Source: an uncultured Saprospiraceae bacterium
GTDB lineage: Bacteria; Bacteroidota; Bacteroidia; Chitinophagales; Saprospiraceae
Assembly (NCBI GenBank): GCA_937967535.1
Contig: CALCMV010000325.1
Location: 1 to 23,329, forward strand
Direction of reading: 5' to 3'
DNA length: 23,329 bases
The notes under the pieces were generated by a model. That model was given only the letters and a program-made list of their open reading frames with translations. It was not told the DNA's origin and ran no database searches. This document shows positions 14,302 through 21,944 of this stretch, piece after piece (the stretch's first letter is position 1; the number at the start of each line of letters is the position of its first letter). The position numbers and the translations under genes were made by a program.

Positions 14302-15582
14302 CTATCCAATTCTTTCCAATTCCGGTAGGTCTTTTACGACCATTTGAATCATATCGCGGATGTAGGCTTCCAATAAAATTAATTTGTTGATTTTCAACTG
14401 CTCTACTACTTCGGGTTTGTAGTGTCGGACGGTGATGAGTTCGAGATTGTCTTGTTGGGTGATTTTGAAATCTTCACTCAAATCTTCTATCAATGCCGCG
14501 ATGCGTTCAGGTCGATTCGTCAGGCAAACCGAGAAACTAATCGCGGTGTTTTGCATCATATTCACTTTGAGTTGGTGCTTGGCGAGTGCCGCAAAAATAA
14601 CGCTCAAATTATCTTCCGCTACAAAAGAAAAATTGCGCGTAGAAATGTGCAATAAAATCTGTTCTTTTTCCACCACAGTTATCGGCGGATAATGCACCTC
14701 TGTATCACTGCTGATGAGTGTGCCTTCGCCCGTCGGTTCTACAAAAGATTTGACATACATCGGGATATTTTTGTTTTGCAAAGGCTTAATGGTTTTCGGG
14801 TGAATGACCTTTGCGCCGTAGTATGTCATTTCGATAGCTTCGCGGTACGAAAGGTGGTCTATTTTTGTGACATTTTTGAAAATACGCGGATTGGCAGTGA
14901 GGATGCCCGGTACATCTTTCCAAACACTCATACTCTCGGCATCAAGGCAATAGGAAAATATCGCCGCCGTAAAATCCGAGCCTTCACGCCCAAGTGTGGT
15001 CGTAAAATTTTCGGAAGTGCCGCCGATAAAACCCTGCGTCACCGCGAAACCCTTTTCGAGCAAAGGCGGTACTACACGATGGGCATTTTTTACGGTTTCA
15101 TCCCACTGAATTTTGGCAGCGCGATAGGTATTGTCCGTCAAAATAACATCGCGTACATCCAGCCAAGTGCTTGCCAGCCCGACCTTATTGAGATAAGCAC
15201 TTAGGATGCGTGTGGAGAGAAATTCGCCGATAGATACAATTTGGTCGTATATGTAATCGTAGCTTTCTTCGGGAGTTTCTTCGAGTATCCATTCTATCTC
15301 TACCAGCGTATCGTTTATGGTATCAAAAATAGGGTCATTTGCCTCAAAAAGCTGTTGCAATACTGCATAATGCGCCTGCCGCACCTCTTCCAATTTCGTT
15401 TGTGCTTCGCCTGTTTTTTGATAATAAGCCTCCACGATGCGCTCCATGGCATTGGTCGTTTTGCCCATTGCCGATACGACGATGACGAGTTGCTCTCCTT
15501 TGTAATTTTGTAAAATATTGGCTACATTTTTAATAGCTTCCGCATCCTTGACAGATGCTCCTCCAAACTTAAATATTCTCAT
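14302..15582 (-). CDS. lysC: Aspartate kinase
   Basis: Aspartate kinase phosphorylates aspartate, the first step toward lysine, methionine and threonine. The 426-residue protein opens with the kinase motif FKFGGASVKDAEAIKN, and later has TTLGREGSDFTAAIFSYCLDA, DVPGILTANPRIF and YYGAKVIHPKTIKPL, all family hallmarks. The C-terminal part (about 300-426) is a regulatory region with one clear ACT-like segment (FVAEDNLSVIFAALAKHQ, then LKVNMMQNTAISFSVCL). No homoserine dehydrogenase domain is fused, so it is monofunctional. ATG at 15582 begins directly at the motif. It appears to be transcribed alone; a 19-codon open frame just upstream (15650-15709) is listed apart. Confidence 0.95.
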   Translation of the reverse strand: MRIFKFGGASVKDAEAIKNVANILQNYKGEQLVIVVSAMGKTTNAMERIVEAYYQKTGEAQTKLEEVRQAHYAVLQQLFEANDPIFDTINDTLVEIEWILEETPEESYDYIYDQIVSIGEFLSTRILSAYLNKVGLASTWLDVRDVILTDNTYRAAKIQWDETVKNAHRVVPPLLEKGFAVTQGFIGGTSENFTTTLGREGSDFTAAIFSYCLDAESMSVWKDVPGILTANPRIFKNVTKIDHLSYREAIEMTYYGAKVIHPKTIKPLQNKNIPMYVKSFVEPTGEGTLISSDTEVHYPPITVVEKEQILLHISTRNFSFVAEDNLSVIFAALAKHQLKVNMMQNTAISFSVCLTNRPERIAALIEDLSEDFKITQQDNLELITVRHYKPEVVEQLKINKLILLEAYIRDMIQMVVKDLPELERIG

Positions 15583-15649
15583 GTGTAATGCGATAATGTC
15601 TTAATTGAGTAAAAAAAATGTCAACTCGTCAACTCATCAACCCGTCAAC

Positions 15650-15709
15650 TCATTCACTCATAATTGCGTTCATAACATCAGGCAGGTGTTCTGCGCCGAT
15701 ATTTTTCAT
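15650..15709 (-). CDS. Very short open frame or gene remnant upstream of lysC
   Basis: An ATG at 15709 opens 19 codons reading MKNIGAEHLPDVMNAIMSE, then TGA. The stop is supplied by the neighbouring tandem repeat. Base composition is clearly richer in G and C than the surrounding gap and the peptide looks protein-like, so it may be the first codons of a gene cut off by repeat insertion, or a leader peptide for lysC. I recognise no family. Confidence that it is translated is low. Confidence 0.25.
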   Translation of the reverse strand: MKNIGAEHLPDVMNAIMSE

Positions 15710-15730
15710 TTTAATGTTTTTTTCTTTATT

Positions 15731-15862
15731 TGGACTTTGGACAAAATGGGAATTAGGAAATTAGGAAATTCGGCTTAAAACCACAACTCATTGATAATCA
15801 ATTGGATAGATTTCATTGCCAAAATAAAACATGTAATTAATTATTTTTCTGTAAAACTCTAA
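15731..15862. repeat. Dispersed repeat (copy B, no fold-back end)
   Basis: This copy matches 2181-2310 from TGGACTTTGGACAAAATGGG to AAAACTCTAA at about 80% by eye. It lacks the inverted right arm of copy A. It is followed by AGAGCATGTTTAAA, a 14-mer that also occurs in reverse complement near 9842-9855. Confidence 0.65.
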
Positions 15863-15872
15863 GAGCATGTTT

Positions 15873-15993
15873 AAATTTTGAATGAAAAATTTTGAATGAT
15901 AAAAAATACTTAATTTGTTAATTTTTAATTATCAACAAAAAACAAAGTAACATTTAAATTCATTTGTCATTCAAAATTCATCATTCAAAATTT
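15873..15993. repeat. Inverted repeat with 27-bp arms
   Basis: The arm at 15873-15899 and the arm at 15967-15993 pair at 25 of 27 positions. Each arm is itself two copies of the word ATTTTGAATGA. The loop is AT-rich. The left arm overlaps the 35-base word shared with the region upstream of xerD. Confidence 0.7.
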
Positions 15994-16017
15994 GACGAAG
16001 ACATTAACCATTAACCA

Positions 16018-17142
16018 TTATTTCTTCACAAATTTCTCCGTCAACATAATATCTCCGCTCATCAATTGCACGAAATAAAATCCTGATTGTAAGTTATTTA
16101 CATTCAAATTAATTTCATTTGTATCGTTAAAATTACGTGTGTATTGTTCGATAATTTTTCCTGTAATATCTACGATTTGAATGTGAATATCTTGGTTCGT
16201 TTTCAATGAATAATATAAGGTCGCTTGGTCATTGATTACATTTGGAATGATGCGGATTTGTGCGTCCTGAATTGTTTTTAAATGAACATTTCCTCCTTGA
16301 AAAATAATTGGAGCAATACCGCCCGACAAGCAAAAACTATTCGTTTCGGAAGCCCCAAAACTGCCGCCGCCGGAAGCCAAGACCGTACCATTGGCATCAG
16401 TCAATGTATAATTGCCACACAGACCCGGCGCGACTACCGTTCCCAAAGTAGCCACTACACTACCGGGCGCAATCACAGTACCGGGTGTGATGAATGTACC
16501 CGCACTAGTCGCCGTAGCGCGGAAAGGACACATGCCATTATTGACTGAATCAAAAAAATTGAGCGTATAACAACCATCAAACAGGCAATTATTTTCTATA
16601 ATTAAACTATTGCCCGCAACACCTGAATAACTAGTACTCGAAGCTACCACATTTCCGCCCGCATCGGTGATATTCCAACTGGTTTGAGCCGGAAAACCAT
16701 CGAAACGAATATCCAAATCTACCGTAGCACAGCTAGGCGCACAAAACTCCGGCGCACCGTCATCTATCCATTCTTGGATGGCAGCAATGTCGGCAGCACT
16801 CATACCCGGCGTACCGAAAGGCGTACCATTTCTGGGCATGGCATTGCCGCAATTGTCACCCTGTATCAGCGAACCATCTATTTTTCCAATTAGAAAAGAT
16901 AGTGGGTCGGAATAAGGACCACAACCGCCCGAACCATTATTGCCTCCCATCACAACATTATTGTAGTTGGAGAGATTGAGTCCGCCCTGCGAACCATGAC
17001 AACCGGTACAACCATTCGACTGAAAAATGGCAACCATATCAGAAAATTCGTAGCTCCCATCAGCACAGGATTGAGCTTGTAGAAATGGGATACACAAAAG
17101 CGCAATAAATGCAGTCAGTATTGGTTTAAGTATTTTTTTCAT
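16018..17142 (-). CDS. Secreted protein with cytochrome c haem motif and T9SS sorting domain
   Basis: This 374-residue exported protein starts at the ATG at 17142, where MKKILKPILTAFIALLCIPF begins a clean signal peptide (cut near residue 23); a longer in-frame start at 17178 would bury it. Residues about 26-135 hold one haem site, C45-T-G-C48-H49, with a likely methionine ligand M102 in GNAMPRNGTPF. The MSAADIAAIQEWIDDGAP segment at 114-131 resembles the C-terminal helix of c-type domains in Bacteroidota surface proteins. Residues about 139-275 form a Cys-bearing beta module (VDLDIRFDGFPAQTSWNITD). Residues about 290-374 are a type A T9SS sorting domain (TGKIIEQYTRNF, LQSGFYFVQL, EKFVKK). 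It lies 36 bases after the amidase-like gene and shares its C-terminal module. Confidence 0.85.
   Translation of the reverse strand: MKKILKPILTAFIALLCIPFLQAQSCADGSYEFSDMVAIFQSNGCTGCHGSQGGLNLSNYNNVVMGGNNGSGGCGPYSDPLSFLIGKIDGSLIQGDNCGNAMPRNGTPFGTPGMSAADIAAIQEWIDDGAPEFCAPSCATVDLDIRFDGFPAQTSWNITDAGGNVVASSTSYSGVAGNSLIIENNCLFDGCYTLNFFDSVNNGMCPFRATATSAGTFITPGTVIAPGSVVATLGTVVAPGLCGNYTLTDANGTVLASGGGSFGASETNSFCLSGGIAPIIFQGGNVHLKTIQDAQIRIIPNVINDQATLYYSLKTNQDIHIQIVDITGKIIEQYTRNFNDTNEINLNVNNLQSGFYFVQLMSGDIMLTEKFVKK
16021..16728. repeat. Direct repeat, copy 1 (C-terminal module)
   Basis: About 708 bases encoding the last 236 residues of the haem-motif protein are nearly identical to 17182-17892 in the upstream gene. 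Similarity begins at the stop codons and breaks sharply near the codons for CATVDLDIRF. The identity at DNA level, including many third positions, points to recent duplication or gene conversion. Confidence 0.85.
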
Positions 17143-17178
17143 AAAAATGTATGAATTTATTTGTGAAAAATAAAACAT

Positions 17179-20100
17179 CTATCGTTTGATAAATTTTTCT
17201 GTCAACATAATATCTCCGCTCATCAATTGCACGAAATAAAATCCTGATTGTAAGTTATTTACATCCAGTTGAATTTCATTTATATCATCAAAATTACGTT
17301 TGTATTGTTGGGTAATTTTTCCTGTAATATCCACGATTTGAATGTGAATATCCTGATTCGTTTCTAATGAATAATACAAGGTCGCTTGGTGATTCACTAA
17401 ATTGGGAATTACCTTCATTTGAGGATGATATATTGTACTCAAATCTGTATCACTATTCACTTCAAAAGCTAATTGTAATGCCCCACCCGACAGACAAAAA
17501 GTATTGGCTTCGGATGCCCCGAAACCACCACCACCGGAAGTCAATACATTACCATTGGCATCAGTCAATGTATAATTGCCGCACAAACCCGGCGCGACCA
17601 CCGTTCCCAAAGTAGCCACTACACTACCGGGCGCAATCACAGTGCCGGGTGTGATGAATGTACCCGCACTAGTCGCCGTAGCACGGAAAGGACACATGCC
17701 ATTATTAACTGAATCAAAGAAATTGAGCGTATAACAACCGTCAAACAAGCACGCATTTTCTGTGATTAAGCTATTGCCTGCAATACCTGAATAACTAGCA
17801 CTCGAAGCTATCACACTTCCACCCGCATCGGTGATATTCCAACTGGTTTGAGCCGGAAAACCATCGAAACGAATATCCAAATCTACCGTAGCGCAAGCCT
17901 CATGTTGAGAAGAAAGATAATCAACTGCCTGACACATCAAGGCATCGCGCATGGCTGGGTCTGCCGTCTCCAAAGGGAAGCCAAAATATACAACAGCAAA
18001 ATCCGACCCTTTGTAAGCAACTGCCGCACCGTCGTTTGTACCGCCCACATAATTTAATTCGACGGTAGACCCCCCCGTTGCGCCGAGTCGGTCGGGAAAT
18101 TCGGCATCAAAATAACAACTTGTATTATCGTCAAAAACGCCACTTGTACCCGCAAAAATACCACCTGCAACACCCGCAACGCTATACGTATTCGCATCAT
18201 CACCCACATAATTTGCTTTCAGATAATTATTATAAAATGCTAAATCTGCATTAGGAGAAGTAGAGCGTCCGATGTCCCAACCAATCTCCGCACCCGATAC
18301 GATAAGGCAACCTTGATTGTCGAGATAATTTTGAATCCGGGTACGTTCTGTTGCATCAAATGAATTGTCTACCGTTGATTCTTCGCCTGTAAACCAATCA
18401 ATTGCGTCATAATCCATTAAATTTGCCGAGCCTGAAATGACCGCTTCATTGCTCGCGCCATCGAAGGCGATACCGCAGCTTTCGAGGGCTTTGGCGTGTT
18501 CGACCATATAATCGTAGCTGTTCATCAATTCTAAAAATAAACGGCGCAAATCCGTCAATTGTGCGCTCGAAGTTTTACGAATCGCACCTGCTCTATCTAT
18601 TCTGTCAAAGCCATCCACAATCAAATAAGGAACGGCACTGCCCGAAGCCGGAGTACGTGCCGCAACTACCGCCGTCGGGAAGGATTCGCCCCCTGCATTG
18701 GTGGCACTCACGCGGAAGTAATAAGTCGTATTCGGATTCAAGCCCGTGGCGGTGTAGGTATTTCCTACCGCAGTAATTGCATTGCCAAAGCCGCGACCGT
18801 GCGTACCCATATATACGCGATACGCCGTAGCCGCATCTGTACCGCAGACACTCGGCGGGGCATTCCATGTGAGAGTGATGGTACCGGGTGCAACATTTTG
18901 AGCGTAAAGATGTGTGGGTTGTTCGGGTACATAAGTTGCCGTAGTCCCGTCTCTATCTGCAAAATAATCAACGATGCCCTGATAAATACCCCGCGCCGCA
19001 ATCTCCCGGAAAGCGGGTGTGGTCAATGCTTGTGCGTCATTGGGTTCGTCATGAAAAGCAACTTCAATAAGACAACCGGGCATGGTCGAAAGTTCGCGCA
19101 ATTCGCCAAAATTGGCGGTTTTTGTACCTCTGTCACTCCAAGCACCGTCGTAGCAGGCAATGATGTCTCCTGCGAGTTGATTGTGGACAAAATCGCGCAA
19201 ATCGGGGCTGCCCGGTGTTATCGGAAAACTCGCGCTTGCGCCATTGTAGGAGTAGGTTTCTGTGCCGCGTGCCGTACCCGTAGCAGCATTGGTGTGCCAT
19301 GATACGTAGACGGCGTTTGCTTGTTCTTGGGCAGTGCCTTTGGCGAGTTCCCATTCGGCATAATGTGGGCGCATAGTGACATCGCCTCTGCAAGTCGGGT
19401 AGCCCTGAAAAGGCGCGAACATCCGCGCCGACTCCTCCCAACGCGGCATTCCTGTGGTACCTGCACCGTAGGTACAATCGTCTTCCGTACCTATACCGCC
19501 GCCAAATCGCATAGCATCTGCAATGACAAATTGACTCGGCGAATTGTCGGAAGTGGAATTGAGTAAGGTAACGCTGCCATTCGTTCCGGCATCAAAATAA
19601 AATTGACCAAGATAGACCCATGTTTCGCCATGTGTTTCTTGGTTGATGCTGACTTGGGTACTGCCTCCGGCATGATTGATTTGGTATTGAGCATCCACAG
19701 GTCGGTCACTAAATGAGCGATAAGTGGTTGATACCCAGTACCAACTGGATTTGGGAATATTGGGTGTCCATGTGGCAGTGGAGGTGGCTGCACCTGTGGT
19801 AAGGCCCGAAAAACGATAGCCATTGGCTTGGTCATAATCGGTGGTGGCGGGATTGTAACCGGTGTTGGAAGTGGTACTCCATGCACCGGTTTCGGTATAG
19901 CCGCCGCTTGTATTGTCTACGACGACTTCGTTTTCGTTGACATCGCGCTCGCGTACCGACCATACATTGGCACCTGCATTCCAGAGGTATTTTAAAAGAT
20001 AATAATTGATACCTTCTATGGTTCCGAAATCTTCGACCATATCGTTGGTTTCGCCGCGTTGGGTGGTGTAGCCATTGATAGAGGTGAAGTACAACCAACC

Positions 20101-20637
20101 ATGTCCGGGACTGAGCCAGACGGTCTTGCCGGAAAGTGCGCCGAAGGCTTGTCCCTGTCCGATATTCGGATTGTTTTTTAAGTAATCCATATCGTCGGAA
20201 AGACGGATTTCTGCACCGCCATCGCCGTATTTTTCCTGATATGGTTCGTCTTTGACGGAGGGATGGAGTTGGTCGAGCGCAATGTACTCGCCGGATTCGT
20301 TTTTGATTAATAATTCAAAACTGTTTATGTCCGTATTTTCTGAAATGTTGTTGAATAAACGCAAAGCGACTTCTTCAAACAACATTTCGTCGAAGCCTTC
20401 CTGTAAATATTCTTGTGGAATATCAAGATAAAAACTTGCTTGCCTGTCTTTGATTTTTACATCTGAAAGACGGGTTTCGACAGGTAGTTCGTGTGCGTGA
20501 TGATGCCCGTGCGCGTGGTCGTGCTTGAGCATTTCAATGACTTCATCGGCAATACGAAAAGCGTCTGAATTATTTTTTTGTGCATAGATATAATTTACAC
20601 AAATTATCAAGAATGAAGTAAGTAGAATTTTTCTCAT
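17179..20637 (-). CDS. Large T9SS-exported amidase-like protein with golvesin-like insert
   Basis: This 1152-residue secreted protein has a signal peptide at 1-20 and a His-rich stretch at 39-49 (HDHAHGHHHAH). The amidase_3-type core is split. H179 in LSPGHGW and E209 in GTIEGINYYLL come before an insert at about 240-380 (YRFSGL, WYWVSTTYRSFSDRPVDAQYQI, VIADAMRFGGG) that resembles golvesin C-terminal domains. H448 in VSWHTNAA and the likely catalytic E525 in CLIEVAFHDE come after it. A fibronectin type III domain follows (about 571-662), then an unrecognised domain (669-910), then a beta module and a T9SS sorting domain (916-1152). The likely role is cleavage of peptide or amide bonds in peptidoglycan outside the cell. 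It leads a two-gene operon with the haem-motif protein. Confidence 0.85.
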   Translation of the reverse strand: MRKILLTSFLIICVNYIYAQKNNSDAFRIADEVIEMLKHDHAHGHHHAHELPVETRLSDVKIKDRQASFYLDIPQEYLQEGFDEMLFEEVALRLFNNISENTDINSFELLIKNESGEYIALDQLHPSVKDEPYQEKYGDGGAEIRLSDDMDYLKNNPNIGQGQAFGALSGKTVWLSPGHGWLYFTSINGYTTQRGETNDMVEDFGTIEGINYYLLKYLWNAGANVWSVRERDVNENEVVVDNTSGGYTETGAWSTTSNTGYNPATTDYDQANGYRFSGLTTGAATSTATWTPNIPKSSWYWVSTTYRSFSDRPVDAQYQINHAGGSTQVSINQETHGETWVYLGQFYFDAGTNGSVTLLNSTSDNSPSQFVIADAMRFGGGIGTEDDCTYGAGTTGMPRWEESARMFAPFQGYPTCRGDVTMRPHYAEWELAKGTAQEQANAVYVSWHTNAATGTARGTETYSYNGASASFPITPGSPDLRDFVHNQLAGDIIACYDGAWSDRGTKTANFGELRELSTMPGCLIEVAFHDEPNDAQALTTPAFREIAARGIYQGIVDYFADRDGTTATYVPEQPTHLYAQNVAPGTITLTWNAPPSVCGTDAATAYRVYMGTHGRGFGNAITAVGNTYTATGLNPNTTYYFRVSATNAGGESFPTAVVAARTPASGSAVPYLIVDGFDRIDRAGAIRKTSSAQLTDLRRLFLELMNSYDYMVEHAKALESCGIAFDGASNEAVISGSANLMDYDAIDWFTGEESTVDNSFDATERTRIQNYLDNQGCLIVSGAEIGWDIGRSTSPNADLAFYNNYLKANYVGDDANTYSVAGVAGGIFAGTSGVFDDNTSCYFDAEFPDRLGATGGSTVELNYVGGTNDGAAVAYKGSDFAVVYFGFPLETADPAMRDALMCQAVDYLSSQHEACATVDLDIRFDGFPAQTSWNITDAGGSVIASSASYSGIAGNSLITENACLFDGCYTLNFFDSVNNGMCPFRATATSAGTFITPGTVIAPGSVVATLGTVVAPGLCGNYTLTDANGNVLTSGGGGFGASEANTFCLSGGALQLAFEVNSDTDLSTIYHPQMKVIPNLVNHQATLYYSLETNQDIHIQIVDITGKITQQYKRNFDDINEIQLDVNNLQSGFYFVQLMSGDIMLTEKFIKR
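17182..17892. repeat. Direct repeat, copy 2 (C-terminal module)
   Basis: This is the upstream partner of 16021-16728. It encodes the beta module and T9SS sorting domain of the amidase-like protein. The offset between copies is 1161 bases at the left end and 1164 at the right, so one in-frame 3-base indel separates them. Confidence 0.85.
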
Positions 20638-20767
20638 GATACCTAGTAATTGAATTTTGAATGAGCGAATTATTTTTAATTTTTGATTTCTTTTTGTGAA
20701 GATAATAAAATGAATAGGAGTATGAAAAAGTAATGTTCTTTTAAATTTTGAAAAAGTACTAAAAAAA

Positions 20768-20798
20768 CAAATATATAGAACATGGTTTAGGTACTCAA
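20768..20798 (-). promoter_or_regulatory. Promoter of the amidase and haem-motif operon
   Basis: On the - strand a TTG (20798-20796) is followed after 20 bases by TATATTTG (20775-20768), which fits the Bacteroidota -33/-7 pattern in both sequence and spacing. It lies about 130 bases before the ATG at 20637. It is the best promoter match in the window. Confidence 0.6.
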
Positions 20799-20873
20799 TA
20801 TCACTCGAAAATTAATTTGTGCATTCTTTTGAAAAAATTGTTTCTCACATTGAAATTTCACATAAATCTTTAC

Positions 20874-21038
20874 TTAGTAACGATAAAATAATAACTCCCG
20901 CATTTGGACGGCTTCTTTTGTGCTTATTTTTCCCTTTGAAAACAGTTATTTATCCAGATAAACGCCCGTTTCCAAGAGAAAAACTAAACACAAAATAAGC
21001 TCGTCGAAATGCGGAATTTATTATTCTATCGTTACTAA
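20874..21038. repeat. 165-bp hairpin (MITE-like) element
   Basis: TTAGTAACGATA at the left end pairs exactly with the right end (TATCGTTACTAA). Pairing resumes after a one-base difference through AATAATAA and, further in, CGCATTT. The interior matches 9704-9792 at about 80%. Bounded inverted ends plus a second, truncated copy elsewhere suggest a small non-autonomous mobile element. Confidence 0.7.
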
Positions 21039-21098
21039 ATTTCCAATCATTTCATTTTTGCTTAAAATTAGCTTAATTTTAGGGCAGAATTTATTGCT

Positions 21099-21794
21099 AT
21101 GAACAACGAAGAAATTAAGATTCTCGTGGTAGATGATGAGCCGGATATTCTGGAGTTCATCAGTTATAATTTGAGTAAAGAAGGCTATGATGTAACGACG
21201 GCACGCAATGGCAGAGAAGCTATTGACCGGGCGAAACGTGAGCAGCCTGCTTTGATTATTCTGGATATTATGATGCCTGAATTGGACGGGGTGGAGGTGT
21301 GTCGGCAGTTGCGGGCAGCATCAGAATTTGAGAATACACTCATCGCTTTTTTGACGGCGCGTAATGAGGATTACTCACAGATTGCAGGCTTGGAATCGGG
21401 TGGAGATGATTACATCACCAAGCCGATTCGTCCGCGTGTATTGGTGAGTCGTATCAAGGCATTGCTACGCCGTAGCCCACGCAATAAACAAGAACAACCG
21501 GATAGAGTCATCAGGGTACACGACCTGCAAATTGATAAAGATAAAGTGATGGTTTTTAAGGGGGCAGCTAATGAAGGCATTACTTTGGCAAAGAAAGAAT
21601 TTGAGTTGTTGTATTTGTTGGCATCGAAGCCGGGACGGGTATTTACACGCGAGGAAATTTTTAATCACATTTGGGGAAGCGACGTCATCGTAGGCGGCCG
21701 CACGATTGATGTGCATATCCGTAAATTACGCGAGAAAATCGGTAGTACTTATATTAAAACCATTAAGGGAATCGGTTATAAATTTGATTTTTGA
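21099..21794 (+). CDS. Two-component response regulator, OmpR/PhoB type
   Basis: This 231-residue cytoplasmic regulator has a receiver domain at about 6-122 and a winged-helix DNA-binding domain at about 133-231. The receiver shows the acidic pair in VVDDEPD, the phosphorylated D56 in IILDIMMPELDG, T86 in FLTARNE and K108 in DDYITKPI. The effector shows LAKKEFELLYLLASKPGRVF and RTIDVHIRKLREKIG, then TIKGIGYKF, the classic OmpR pattern. It resembles the PhoB-like orphan or kinase-paired regulators of Bacteroidota. No histidine kinase is adjacent in the window: upstream is a hairpin element and downstream an insertion sequence begins 29 bases after the stop. A kinase could lie beyond the insertion sequence. 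Confidence 0.95.
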   Translation: MNNEEIKILVVDDEPDILEFISYNLSKEGYDVTTARNGREAIDRAKREQPALIILDIMMPELDGVEVCRQLRAASEFENTLIAFLTARNEDYSQIAGLESGGDDYITKPIRPRVLVSRIKALLRRSPRNKQEQPDRVIRVHDLQIDKDKVMVFKGAANEGITLAKKEFELLYLLASKPGRVFTREEIFNHIWGSDVIVGGRTIDVHIRKLREKIGSTYIKTIKGIGYKFDF

Positions 21795-21832
21795 TTTTTG
21801 ATAATGGTTAATGGTTAATGGTGTTGAATCTT

Positions 21833-21896
21833 ACTAAGTCGTGGTACACGACTCGTACTAAGTCATGGTAGCTCAACTATTAAAAAGTCGTAGTAT
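21833..21896 (+). repeat. Three 15-bp iterons in the left IS end
   Basis: TACTAAGTCGTGGTA (21833-21847), TACTAAGTCATGGTA (21857-21871) and TAAAAAGTCGTAGTA (21882-21896) are spaced 24 and 25 bases apart. They are likely transposase-binding sites on successive helical faces. Confidence 0.75.
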
Positions 21897-21944
21897 ATTT
21901 ACGGTTTATATTTAATTTACTTATGTATTAAAATCGTTCAATAT

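Larger units (their letters stand above)
15583..16017. other. Gap dense in short repeats
   Basis: This 435-base gap separates lysC from the leftward haem-motif protein gene. It holds tandem GTCAACTC-type words (about 15620-15660), a 19-codon open frame, copy B of a dispersed repeat (15731-15862), an AT-rich inverted repeat (15873-15993) and a tandem TAATGGT-type word (15999-16018, on the - strand) that touches the stop codon of the next gene. I see no promoter I can defend for lysC. Confidence 0.65.
20638..21098. other. Gap between divergent amidase and response regulator genes
   Basis: This 461-base gap has a promoter for the leftward gene (20768-20798) and a 165-bp hairpin element (20874-21038). 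The 60 bases before the response regulator are AT-rich with no convincing promoter motif. Confidence 0.6.

Noticed and set aside
14692..15204. 170-codon open frame on the + strand inside lysC
   Set aside because: It is antisense to conserved aspartate kinase motifs and shows no domain of its own.
17143..17178. Longer N-terminus for the haem-motif protein
   Set aside because: Starting at 17178 would place 12 residues ahead of a complete signal peptide; the ATG at 17142 gives the expected start.
18559..19302. 247-codon open frame on the + strand inside the amidase-like gene
   Set aside because: It is antisense to a well-supported secreted protein; the Cys/Arg-rich translation has no motif.
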